From positions 12,624,691 to 12,688,690 of the forward strand of contig NW_026869996.1 in the NCBI RefSeq assembly GCF_020882245.1: a stretch of 64,000 nt of DNA. The letters run 5' to 3'. This document shows positions 40,064-52,289 of this stretch, one piece after another. A program made the position numbers and the translations under genes. Under the pieces are notes generated by a model, which searched no databases, was not told the origin of the DNA, and saw only the letters and a list, made by a program, of their open reading frames with translations. The number at the start of each line of letters is the position of its first letter. The stretch's first letter is position 1. This stretch comes from Rhopalosiphum padi (lineage: Eukaryota; Arthropoda; Insecta; Hemiptera; Aphididae).

Positions 40064-43000
40064 ATGTATACACCAACAGAGGGCGTGAGCGTCGCCGTAG
40101 TAGGGACGACATCCGTCGGCCGAATCGCCTCAGAAAGAAACTAGATAGTTGTGTGGCGTTCACCGTACTGCTGTGTATCGTAACGGGTCGTTGTTTTTTA
40201 CTTAGATTTTGAGTCTACTCGTTATTTATTAATTAAGATTTTTGATATTATAAACGAATTGTTCATATTTTATGCCCGAAGTTAACACAAGTAACTGTCT
40301 TGATCCTTGACTACTAGATCAAGAAAATGATTCTAATTTATAATTTTTAACTTTCATTTTTTTCATTTTACCTGATATTTTTACTTCATAAAAACTATAA
40401 AATATGATTTTATAAGTTAATTTTGACGAATAATACAACTTAACATTTTTTCGTATTGAAAAGGAGCGATTTTCAGTTGTTGTACAAATGTATTCTTTAG
40501 TTACACTCATAATACATTTGAATTCCTTCTACAAAACATTCTGGTACATTTGTACTATCTTTTATGGCTTATCATAATTATTATTTATTATCATCTATTA
40601 TCTATGGTTTTGCAGTTCTACATTCGTTTTTTGTATTTAAGTTTCAGTTGTAAATTCCTTTCATGTATTTTGTATAAAAAATGAAGTTTGTCTGTTAGTT
40701 TATGTTTTGATAGTTTCCACTTCTGAATTACTCAGTGTTGTCCACGTACTAGTTGTTATATAAAAATTGTCGTTCTCCTTATGGTATCTAGTAGTGACAT
40801 TTTGTCCTCCAACCATTATACATATTTAAACTTACTATTTTTTTTTAGATGGCTTGTACACCAGATATACTCAGGACATATTGATACATGAATTACCATT
40901 TCTACCACATGGGAAAGTTTCAACATCCTACGTTGAAAATGGACTGGACGATCCTGATAATTATAATAGTTTTATGCATAGTACGAGTAATTGATATTGA
41001 ATATAATTGATAGTCAATTAATAGTAGTGTAACAAAAAGTTAGTGTCATGAAATCCAGACCATTAGATTAAGTATATGATTCTTATTTACCATTTCCAAC
41101 TTCCATATATATCATATAAGCTGATACTTCATAAACACTATAAAACATGTTTTTATATGATTATTTTGACTCGTATTTTAAATTCATATTTTTAACTGCT
41201 TATAAAACAGTGAATTCTCAAGTTAGTGTCATGAAAGTCAGACCATTAGATTAAGAAAATTATTCTAATTTACCATTATTAACTAGCATACATTTCATTT
41301 AAGCTGATACTTCAATAACGCTATAAAACATGATTTTATATGATAATTTTGACTCGTATTTTAAATTCATTTTTTTAACTGTTTATAAAACACTCAATTC
41401 TCAAGTTAATCTCTTGAAACCTGGACCACTATATTAAGAAAATGATTCTAATTTACTATTATTAACTTCTATAGATATTATGTAAGATGATTCTTCATAA
41501 ACACTATAAAACATGATTTTGTATGATAATTTTGACGAATATTAAAAATTCATTTTTTTAACTGTTTATAAAACACACAATTCTCAAGTTAATCTCTTGT
41601 AACCTGGACCACTATATTAAGAAAATGATTCTAATTTACCATTATTAATTTGCATACATTTCATTTAAGCTGATGCTTCATAAACACTATAAGACATGTT
41701 TTAATATGATTATTTTGACTCGTATTTTATATTCATATTTTTAACTGCTTATAAAATACTAAATGCTCAAGTTATTCTTTAACAATTATACATTATTAAC
41801 TTACTACAATTTTTCAGATTGACGTATGTCAGATCACTCAAGGCATGCAGATACATGAATTCACATTTCTACCACTTAAGAAAGTATCAACATCCTATGC
41901 TGAAAATGGACTAGAAGATACTGCTAATAATATTGGGTTTATGTAATGTGCGTGTAAGGGTTATTGAATATAATTGATAGTAAATTAATGGCAGTGAAAC
42001 AATTGAGATTCGTTAATAATCTGAATAAAATTTTAGTTAACACCTTTGACTTGTAATTTTCTTTCATAAGAGTTACCATTATTAACTTGCATACATTTCA
42101 TTTGAGCTGATGCTTCATAAACACTATAAGACATGTTTTTATATGATTATTTTGACTCGAATTTTAAATTCATATTATTATCTGCTTATAAAACACTCAA
42201 TTCTTAACTTAGTGTCATGAAATCCAGACCATTAGATTAAGTAAATGATTCTAATTTACTATTATTAACTTCTATAGATATTATGTAAGCCGATTCTTCA
42301 TAAACACCATAATACATGATTTTTTATGATAATTTTGACGAATAATAAAAATTCAATTTTTTTTAACTGTTTATAAAACACACAATTCTCAAGTTAATCT
42401 CTTGAAACCTGGACCACTATATTAAGAAAATGATTCTAATTTACTATTATTAACTTCTATAGATATTATGTAAGCTGATTCTTCATAAACACTATAAAAC
42501 ATGATTTTGTATGATAATTTTGACGAATATTAAAAATTCATTTTTTTAACTGTTTATAAAAAACTCAATTCTCAAGTTAATCTCTTGAAACCTGGACCAC
42601 TATATTAAGAAAATGATTCTAATTTACTATTATTAACTTCTATAGATATTATGTAAGCTGATTCTTCATAAACACTATAAAACATGATTTTGTATGATAA
42701 TTTTGACGAATATTAAAAATTCATTTTTTTAACTGTTTATAAAAAACTCAATTCTCAAGTTAATCTCTTGAAACCTTGACCACTATATTAAGAAAATGAT
42801 TCTAATTTACTATTATTAACTTCTATAGATATTATGTAAGCTGATTCTTCATAAACACTATAAAACATGATTTTGTATGATAATTTTGACGAATATTAAA
42901 AATTCATTTTTTTAACTGTTTATAAAACACACAATTCTCAAGTTAATCTCTTGAAACCTGGACCACTATATTAAGAAAATGATTTTAATTTACTATTATT

Positions 43001-43124
43001 AACTTCTATAGATATTATGTTAGCTGATTCTTCATAAATTCTATAAAACATGTTTTTATATGATAAGTTTGAGAAATATTATGAATTCCTCTTTTAATCT
43101 GCTTATAAAACAGTCAAATATTAA
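40064..43124 (+). repeat. Macrosatellite unit 12 (3,061 bp)
   Basis: CTCF-like motif 40073-40085; segment A 40849-40994 with an extra T ('ggcttgtac'); segment B 41818-41946. Six single-base insertions lie between about 40190 and 40855, and none is evident after that. This marks the right end of the error-rich tract. Confidence 0.94.
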
Positions 43125-46100
43125 ATGTATACACCAACAGAGGGCGTGAGCGTCGCCGTAGTAGGGACGACATCCGTCGGCCGAATCGCCTCAGAAAGAA
43201 ACTAGATAGTTGTGTGGCGTTCACCGTACTGCTGTGTATCGTAACGGGTCGTTGTTTTTACTTAGATTTTGAGTCTACTCGTTATTTATTAATTAAGATT
43301 TTTGATATTATAAACGAATTGTTCATATTTTATGCCCGAAGTTAACACATGTAACTGTCTTGATCCTTGACTACTAGATCAAGAAAATGATTCTAATTTA
43401 TAATTTTTAACTTTCATTTTTTTCATTTTACCTGATATTTTTACTTCATAAAAACTATAAAATATGATTTTATAAGTTAATTTTGACGAATAATACAACT
43501 TAACATTTTTTCGTATTGAAAAGGAGCGATTTTCAGTTGTTGTACAAATGTATTCTTTAGTTACACTCATAATACATTTGAATTCCTTCTACAAAACATT
43601 CTGGTACATTTGTACTATCTTTTATGGCTTATCATAATTATTATTTATTATCATCTATTATCTATGTTTTGCAGTTCTACATTCGTTTTTGTATTTAAGT
43701 TTCAGTTGTAAATTCCTTTCATGTATTTTGTATAAAAATGAAGTTTGTCTGTTAGTTTATGTTTTGATAGTTTCCACTTCTGAATTACTCAGTGTTGTCC
43801 ACGTACTAGTTGTTATATAAAAATTGTCGTTCTCCTTATGGTATCTAGTAGTGACATTTTGTCCTCCAACCATTATACATATTTAACTTACTATTTTTTT
43901 TTAGATGGCTGTACACCAGATATACTCAGGACATATTGATACATGAATTACCATTTCTACCACATGGGAAAGTTTCAACATCCTACGTTGAAAATGGACT
44001 GGACGATCCTGATAATTATAATAGTTTTATGCATAGTACGAGTAATTGATATTGAATATAATTGATAGTCAATTAATAGTAGTGTAACAAAAAGTTAGTG
44101 TCATGAAATCCAGACCATTAGATTAAGTATATGATTCTTATTTACCATTTCCAACTTCCATATATATCATATAAGCTGATACTTCATAAACACTATAAAA
44201 CATGTTTTTATATGATTATTTTGACTCGTATTTTAAATTCATATTATTAACTGCTTATAAAACAGTGAATTCTCAAGTTAGTGTCATGAAAGTCAGACCA
44301 TTAGATTAAGAAAATTATTCTAATTTACCATTATTAACTAGCATACATTTCATTTAAGCTGATACTTCAATAACGCTATAAAACATGATTTTATATGATA
44401 ATTTTGACTCGTATTTTAAATTCATTTTTTTAACTGTTTATAAAACACTCAATTCTCAAGTTAATCTCTTGAAACCTGGACCACTATATTAAGAAAATGA
44501 TTCTAATTTACTATTATTAACTTCTATAGATATTATGTAAGATGATTCTTCATAAACACTATAAAACATGATTTTGTATGATAATTTTGACGAATATTAA
44601 AAATTCATTTTTTTAACTGTTTATAAAACACACAATTCTCAAGTTAATCTCTTGTAACCTGGACCACTATATTAAGAAAATGATTCTAATTTACCATTAT
44701 TAATTTGCATACATTTCATTTAAGCTGATGCTTCATAAACACTATAAGACATGTTTTAATATGATTATTTTGACTCGTATTTTATATTCATATTTTTAAC
44801 TGCTTATAAAATACTAAATGCTCAAGTTATTCTTTAACAATTATACATTATTAACTTACTACAATTTTTCAGATTGACGTATGTCAGATCACTCAAGGCA
44901 TGCAGATACATGAATTCACATTTCTACCACTTAAGAAAGTATCAACATCCTATGCTGAAAATGGACTAGAAGATACTGCTAATAATATTGGGTTTATGTA
45001 ATGTGCGTGTAAGGGTTATTGAATATAATTGATAGTAAATTAATGGCAGTGAAACAATTGAGATTCGTTAATAATCTGAATAAAATTTTAGTTAACACCT
45101 TTGACTTGTAATTTTCTTTCATAAGAGTTACCATTATTAACTTGCATACATTTCATTTGAGCTGATGCTTCATAAACACTATAAGACATGTTTTTATATG
45201 ATTATTTTGACTCGAATTTTAAATTCATATTATTATCTGCTTATAAAACACTCAATTCTTAACTTAGTGTCATGAAATCCAGACCATTAGATTAAGTAAA
45301 TGATTCTAATTTACTATTATTAACTTCTATAGATATTATGTAAGCCGATTCTTCATAAACACCATAATACATGATTTTTTATGATAATTTTGACGAATAA
45401 TAAAAATTCAATTTTTTTTAACTGTTTATAAAACACACAATTCTCAAGTTAATCTCTTGAAACCTGGACCACTATATTAAGAAAATGATTCTAATTTACT
45501 ATTATTAACTTCTATAGATATTATGTAAGCTGATTCTTCATAAACACTATAAAACATGATTTTGTATGATAATTTTGACGAATATTAAAAATTCATTTTT
45601 TTAACTGTTTATAAAAAACTCAATTCTCAAGTTAATCTCTTGAAACCTGGACCACTATATTAAGAAAATGATTCTAATTTACTATTATTAACTTCTATAG
45701 ATATTATGTAAGCTGATTCTTCATAAACACTATAAAACATGATTTTGTATGATAATTTTGACGAATATTAAAAATTCATTTTTTTAACTGTTTATAAAAA
45801 ACTCAATTCTCAAGTTAATCTCTTGAAACCTTGACCACTATATTAAGAAAATGATTCTAATTTACTATTATTAACTTCTATAGATATTATGTAAGCTGAT
45901 TCTTCATAAACACTATAAAACATGATTTTGTATGATAATTTTGACGAATATTAAAAATTCATTTTTTTAACTGTTTATAAAACACACAATTCTCAAGTTA
46001 ATCTCTTGAAACCTGGACCACTATATTAAGAAAATGATTTTAATTTACTATTATTAACTTCTATAGATATTATGTTAGCTGATTCTTCATAAATTCTATA

Positions 46101-46179
46101 AAACATGTTTTTATATGATAAGTTTGAGAAATATTATGAATTCCTCTTTTAATCTGCTTATAAAACAGTCAAATATTAA
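43125..46179 (+). repeat. Macrosatellite unit 13 (3,055 bp)
   Basis: CTCF-like motif 43134-43146; segment A 43905-44049; segment B 44873-45001. First of the length-homogeneous units. Variants 'aacacatgtaac' and 'catattattaactgc' are shared with unit 10. Confidence 0.96.
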
Positions 46180-46402
46180 ATGTATACACCAACAGAGGGC
46201 GTGAGCGTCGCCGTAGTAGGGACGACATCCGTCGGCCGAATCGCCTCAGAAAGAAACTAGATAGTTGTGTGGCGTTCACCGTACTGCTGTGTATCGTAAC
46301 GGGTCGTTGTTTTTACTTAGATTTTGAGTCTACTCGTTATTTATTAATTAAGATTTTTGATATTATAAACGAATTGTTCATATTTTATGCCCGAAGTTAA
46401 CA
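46177..46402 (+). promoter_or_regulatory. GC-rich CpG module, possible promoter or insulator (model copy)
   Basis: About 130 bp of CpG-containing DNA followed by an AT-rich tail, very unlike the rest of the unit. One copy occurs in each of the 19 units, starting near each landmark ATG. It interrupts a 183-bp subrepeat: 'cttataaaacagtcaaatat' to its left and 'acaagtaactgtcttgatcc' to its right are the two halves of one subrepeat. It is absent from the old edge copies (1-2909). 'ttataaaa' lies about 20 bp upstream of the landmark, but that string is in every subrepeat, so it is weak evidence for a TATA box. Function is inferred only. Confidence 0.45.
46189..46201 (+). promoter_or_regulatory. 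CTCF-like binding motif (model copy; one per unit)
   Basis: CCAACAGAGGGCG fits the CTCF core CCASYAGRKGGCR at 12 of 13 positions; the mismatch is A for S at position 4. The bases after it (TG) do not fit the extended consensus. It is intact and on the + strand in all 19 units, at landmark +9 to +21, for example 5043, 7918, 10975, 13847, 16903, 19776, 25163, 27807, 30870, 33931, 36998, 40073, 43134, 49244, 52299, 55354, 58409 and 61464. All copies descend from one, so conservation within the array is not independent support. Confidence 0.4.
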
Positions 46403-46959
46403 CAAGTAACTGTCTTGATCCTTGACTACTAGATCAAGAAAATGATTCTAATTTATAATTTTTAACTTTCATTTTTTTCATTTTACCTGATATTTTTACT
46501 TCATAAAAACTATAAAATATGATTTTATAAGTTAATTTTGACGAATAATACAACTTAACATTTTTTCGTATTGAAAAGGAGCGATTTTCAGTTGTTGTAC
46601 AAATGTATTCTTTAGTTACACTCATAATACATTTGAATTCCTTCTACAAAACATTCTGGTACATTTGTACTATCTTTTATGGCTTATCATAATTATTATT
46701 TATTATCATCTATTATCTATGTTTTGCAGTTCTACATTCGTTTTTGTATTTAAGTTTCAGTTGTAAATTCCTTTCATGTATTTTGTATAAAAATGAAGTT
46801 TGTCTGTTAGTTTATGTTTTGATAGTTTCCACTTCTGAATTACTCAGTGTTGTCCACGTACTAGTTGTTATATAAAAATTGTCGTTCTCCTTATGGTATC
46901 TAGTAGTGACATTTTGTCCTCCAACCATTATACATATTTAACTTACTATTTTTTTTTAG
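46403..46959. other. Diverged subrepeat and intron-like stretch (model copy)
   Basis: The first ~180 bp are a diverged subrepeat. The remainder is AT-rich, contains 'tatgttttgcag' (a second acceptor-like site, near 46729) and ends in 'ttaacttactatttttttttag', a pyrimidine tract and AG. The same order is seen in the edge copies at 360-590. It looks like intron sequence. Confidence 0.5.
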
Positions 46960-47104
46960 ATGGCTGTACACCAGATATACTCAGGACATATTGATACATG
47001 AATTACCATTTCTACCACATGGGAAAGTTTCAACATCCTACGTTGAAAATGGACTGGACGATCCTGATAATTATAATAGTTTTATGCATAGTACGAGTAA
47101 TTGA
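46960..47104 (+). pseudogene. Exon-like segment A (model copy)
   Basis: A strong acceptor-like site (T-run then AG at 46958-46959) precedes 145 bp whose frame, after one split base, gives 47 residues and a TGA. The peptide begins WLYTRYTQDILIHELPFLPH and includes KVSTSYVENGLDDPDN. Segment B shares HE, FLP, KVSTSY and ENGL, with mainly third-position changes in the core (V, Y and L codons), which suggests past selection on protein. I could not assign a family; the acidic, S/T-rich character would suit a linker region of a DNA-binding protein, but this is a guess. No upstream coding exon is seen, so I treat it as a trapped terminal exon. The frame is broken in units 8, 11 and 12. Confidence 0.5.
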
Positions 47105-47150
47105 TATTGAATATAATTGATAGTCAATTAATAGTAGTGTAACAAAAAGT

Positions 47151-47882
47151 TAGTGTCATGAAATCCAGACCATTAGATTAAGTATATGATTCTTATTTAC
47201 CATTTCCAACTTCCATATATATCATATAAGCTGATACTTCATAAACACTATAAAACATGTTTTTATATGATTATTTTGACTCGTATTTTAAATTCATATT
47301 TTTAACTGCTTATAAAACAGTGAATTCTCAAGTTAGTGTCATGAAAGTCAGACCATTAGATTAAGAAAATTATTCTAATTTACCATTATTAACTAGCATA
47401 CATTTCATTTAAGCTGATACTTCAATAACGCTATAAAACATGATTTTATATGATAATTTTGACTCGTATTTTAAATTCATTTTTTTAACTGTTTATAAAA
47501 CACTCAATTCTCAAGTTAATCTCTTGAAACCTGGACCACTATATTAAGAAAATGATTCTAATTTACTATTATTAACTTCTATAGATATTATGTAAGATGA
47601 TTCTTCATAAACACTATAAAACATGATTTTGTATGATAATTTTGACGAATATTAAAAATTCATTTTTTTAACTGTTTATAAAACACACAATTCTCAAGTT
47701 AATCTCTTGTAACCTGGACCACTATATTAAGAAAATGATTCTAATTTACCATTATTAATTTGCATACATTTCATTTAAGCTGATGCTTCATAAACACTAT
47801 AAGACATGTTTTAATATGATTATTTTGACTCGTATTTTATATTCATATTTTTAACTGCTTATAAAATACTAAATGCTCAAGT
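47151..47882 (+). repeat. Four tandem 183-bp subrepeats (model copy)
   Basis: Starts at 47151, 47334, 47517 and 47700 are spaced by exactly 183 bp. Shared words are 'attctaatttac', 'cttcataaacactataaaac', 'gatnattttgac' and 'ctgtttataaaaca'. The copies differ at many bases, so they are older than the 3-kb period. The same family fills much of each unit and also occurs at 785-1130 and 2340-2909. Confidence 0.93.
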
Positions 47883-47927
47883 TATTCTTTAACAATTATA
47901 CATTATTAACTTACTACAATTTTTCAG

Positions 47928-48056
47928 ATTGACGTATGTCAGATCACTCAAGGCATGCAGATACATGAATTCACATTTCTACCACTTAAGAAAGTATCAA
48001 CATCCTATGCTGAAAATGGACTAGAAGATACTGCTAATAATATTGGGTTTATGTAA
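47928..48056 (+). pseudogene. Exon-like segment B (model copy)
   Basis: Acceptor-like 'acaatttttcag' ends at 47927. The next 129 bp are open for 42 codons to a TAA; the peptide runs IDVCQITQGMQIHEFTFLPL and then KKVSTSYAENGLEDTANNIG. It is a diverged duplicate of segment A about 970 bp upstream. The first three units and the homogeneous units keep the frame; unit 10 has two insertions. No donor site or later exon could be tied to it. Confidence 0.5.
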
Positions 48057-48182
48057 TGTGCGTGTAAGGGTTATTGAATATAATTGATAGTAAATTAATG
48101 GCAGTGAAACAATTGAGATTCGTTAATAATCTGAATAAAATTTTAGTTAACACCTTTGACTTGTAATTTTCTTTCATAAGAG

Positions 48183-49234
48183 TTACCATTATTAACTTGC
48201 ATACATTTCATTTGAGCTGATGCTTCATAAACACTATAAGACATGTTTTTATATGATTATTTTGACTCGAATTTTAAATTCATATTATTATCTGCTTATA
48301 AAACACTCAATTCTTAACTTAGTGTCATGAAATCCAGACCATTAGATTAAGTAAATGATTCTAATTTACTATTATTAACTTCTATAGATATTATGTAAGC
48401 CGATTCTTCATAAACACCATAATACATGATTTTTTATGATAATTTTGACGAATAATAAAAATTCAATTTTTTTTAACTGTTTATAAAACACACAATTCTC
48501 AAGTTAATCTCTTGAAACCTGGACCACTATATTAAGAAAATGATTCTAATTTACTATTATTAACTTCTATAGATATTATGTAAGCTGATTCTTCATAAAC
48601 ACTATAAAACATGATTTTGTATGATAATTTTGACGAATATTAAAAATTCATTTTTTTAACTGTTTATAAAAAACTCAATTCTCAAGTTAATCTCTTGAAA
48701 CCTGGACCACTATATTAAGAAAATGATTCTAATTTACTATTATTAACTTCTATAGATATTATGTAAGCTGATTCTTCATAAACACTATAAAACATGATTT
48801 TGTATGATAATTTTGACGAATATTAAAAATTCATTTTTTTAACTGTTTATAAAAAACTCAATTCTCAAGTTAATCTCTTGAAACCTTGACCACTATATTA
48901 AGAAAATGATTCTAATTTACTATTATTAACTTCTATAGATATTATGTAAGCTGATTCTTCATAAACACTATAAAACATGATTTTGTATGATAATTTTGAC
49001 GAATATTAAAAATTCATTTTTTTAACTGTTTATAAAACACACAATTCTCAAGTTAATCTCTTGAAACCTGGACCACTATATTAAGAAAATGATTTTAATT
49101 TACTATTATTAACTTCTATAGATATTATGTTAGCTGATTCTTCATAAATTCTATAAAACATGTTTTTATATGATAAGTTTGAGAAATATTATGAATTCCT
49201 CTTTTAATCTGCTTATAAAACAGTCAAATATTAA
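48183..49234 (+). repeat. Second subrepeat block (model copy)
   Basis: It begins with a partial subrepeat, then starts at 48320, 48505, 48688, 48871 and 49054. The four from 48505 are nearly identical to each other (183-bp spacing). This block is where the short units 1, 3 and 5 lost one subrepeat. The last subrepeat is cut by the GC-rich module of the next unit. Confidence 0.92.
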
Positions 49235-52200
49235 ATGTATACACCAACAGAGGGCGTGAGCGTCGCCGTAGTAGGGACGACATCCGTCGGCCGAATCGCC
49301 TCAGAAAGAAACTAGATAGTTGTGTGGCGTTCACCGTACTGCTGTGTATCGTAACGGGTCGTTGTTTTTACTTAGATTTTGAGTCTACTCGTTATTTATT
49401 AATTAAGATTTTTGATATTATAAACGAATTGTTCATATTTTATGCCCGAAGTTAACACAAGTAACTGTCTTGATCCTTGACTACTAGATCAAGAAAATGA
49501 TTCTAATTTATAATTTTTAACTTTCATTTTTTTCATTTTACCTGATATTTTTACTTCATAAAAACTATAAAATATGATTTTATAAGTTAATTTTGACGAA
49601 TAATACAACTTAACATTTTTTCGTATTGAAAAGGAGCGATTTTCAGTTGTTGTACAAATGTATTCTTTAGTTACACTCATAATACATTTGAATTCCTTCT
49701 ACAAAACATTCTGGTACATTTGTACTATCTTTTATGGCTTATCATAATTATTATTTATTATCATCTATTATCTATGTTTTGCAGTTCTACATTCGTTTTT
49801 GTATTTAAGTTTCAGTTGTAAATTCCTTTCATGTATTTTGTATAAAAATGAAGTTTGTCTGTTAGTTTATGTTTTGATAGTTTCCACTTCTGAATTACTC
49901 AGTGTTGTCCACGTACTAGTTGTTATATAAAAATTGTCGTTCTCCTTATGGTATCTAGTAGTGACATTTTGTCCTCCAACCATTATACATATTTAACTTA
50001 CTATTTTTTTTTAGATGGCTGTACACCAGATATACTCAGGACATATTGATACATGAATTACCATTTCTACCACATGGGAAAGTTTCAACATCCTACGTTG
50101 AAAATGGACTGGACGATCCTGATAATTATAATAGTTTTATGCATAGTACGAGTAATTGATATTGAATATAATTGATAGTCAATTAATAGTAGTGTAACAA
50201 AAAGTTAGTGTCATGAAATCCAGACCATTAGATTAAGTATATGATTCTTATTTACCATTTCCAACTTCCATATATATCATATAAGCTGATACTTCATAAA
50301 CACTATAAAACATGTTTTTATATGATTATTTTGACTCGTATTTTAAATTCATATTTTTAACTGCTTATAAAACAGTGAATTCTCAAGTTAGTGTCATGAA
50401 AGTCAGACCATTAGATTAAGAAAATTATTCTAATTTACCATTATTAACTAGCATACATTTCATTTAAGCTGATACTTCAATAACGCTATAAAACATGATT
50501 TTATATGATAATTTTGACTCGTATTTTAAATTCATTTTTTTAACTGTTTATAAAACACTCAATTCTCAAGTTAATCTCTTGAAACCTGGACCACTATATT
50601 AAGAAAATGATTCTAATTTACTATTATTAACTTCTATAGATATTATGTAAGATGATTCTTCATAAACACTATAAAACATGATTTTGTATGATAATTTTGA
50701 CGAATATTAAAAATTCATTTTTTTAACTGTTTATAAAACACACAATTCTCAAGTTAATCTCTTGTAACCTGGACCACTATATTAAGAAAATGATTCTAAT
50801 TTACCATTATTAATTTGCATACATTTCATTTAAGCTGATGCTTCATAAACACTATAAGACATGTTTTAATATGATTATTTTGACTCGTATTTTATATTCA
50901 TATTTTTAACTGCTTATAAAATACTAAATGCTCAAGTTATTCTTTAACAATTATACATTATTAACTTACTACAATTTTTCAGATTGACGTATGTCAGATC
51001 ACTCAAGGCATGCAGATACATGAATTCACATTTCTACCACTTAAGAAAGTATCAACATCCTATGCTGAAAATGGACTAGAAGATACTGCTAATAATATTG
51101 GGTTTATGTAATGTGCGTGTAAGGGTTATTGAATATAATTGATAGTAAATTAATGGCAGTGAAACAATTGAGATTCGTTAATAATCTGAATAAAATTTTA
51201 GTTAACACCTTTGACTTGTAATTTTCTTTCATAAGAGTTACCATTATTAACTTGCATACATTTCATTTGAGCTGATGCTTCATAAACACTATAAGACATG
51301 TTTTTATATGATTATTTTGACTCGAATTTTAAATTCATATTATTATCTGCTTATAAAACACTCAATTCTTAACTTAGTGTCATGAAATCCAGACCATTAG
51401 ATTAAGTAAATGATTCTAATTTACTATTATTAACTTCTATAGATATTATGTAAGCCGATTCTTCATAAACACCATAATACATGATTTTTTATGATAATTT
51501 TGACGAATAATAAAAATTCAATTTTTTTTAACTGTTTATAAAACACACAATTCTCAAGTTAATCTCTTGAAACCTGGACCACTATATTAAGAAAATGATT
51601 CTAATTTACTATTATTAACTTCTATAGATATTATGTAAGCTGATTCTTCATAAACACTATAAAACATGATTTTGTATGATAATTTTGACGAATATTAAAA
51701 ATTAATTTTTTTAACTGTTTATAAAAAACTCAATTCTCAAGTTAATCTCTTGAAACCTGGACCACTATATTAAGAAAATGATTCTAATTTACTATTATTA
51801 ACTTCTATAGATATTATGTAAGCTGATTCTTCATAAACACTATAAAACATGATTTTGTATGATAATTTTGACGAATATTAAAAATTCATTTTTTTAACTG
51901 TTTATAAAAAACTCAATTCTCAAGTTAATCTCTTGAAACCTTGACCACTATATTAAGAAAATGATTCTAATTTACTATTATTAACTTCTATAGATATTAT
52001 GTAAGCTGATTCTTCATAAACACTATAAAACATGATTTTGTATGATAATTTTGACGAATATTAAAAATTCATTTTTTTAACTGTTTATAAAACACACAAT
52101 TCTCAAGTTAATCTCTTGAAACCTGGACCACTATATTAAGAAAATGATTTTAATTTACTATTATTAACTTCTATAGATATTATGTTAGCTGATTCTTCAT

Positions 52201-52289
52201 AAATTCTATAAAACATGTTTTTATATGATAAGTTTGAGAAATATTATGAATTCCTCTTTTAATCTGCTTATAAAACAGTCAAATATTAA
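49235..52289 (+). repeat. Macrosatellite unit 15 (3,055 bp)
   Basis: Segment A 50015-50159; segment B 50983-51111. Variant 'aaaattaattttttt' (near 51701, usually 'aaaattcattttttt') is shared with units 16 and 19. Confidence 0.96.

Larger units (their letters stand above)
46180..49234 (+). repeat. Macrosatellite unit 14 (3,055 bp, reference unit)
   Basis: Used as the model unit because it shows no private variants by eye. Module about 46177-46402; CTCF-like motif 46189-46201; segment A 46960-47104; four 183-bp subrepeats 47151-47882; segment B 47928-48056; second subrepeat block 48183-49234. Confidence 0.97.

Noticed and set aside
48560..48610. Hammerhead ribozyme in the subrepeats, as in some insect satellites
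   Set aside because: The words 'ctgattc' and 'ctgatgc' do not match the CUGANGA core and the GAAA partner is not placed suitably.
47151..49234. 183-bp subrepeats as a CRISPR array
   Set aside because: Repeats are long, contiguous and without unique spacers; this is satellite DNA.
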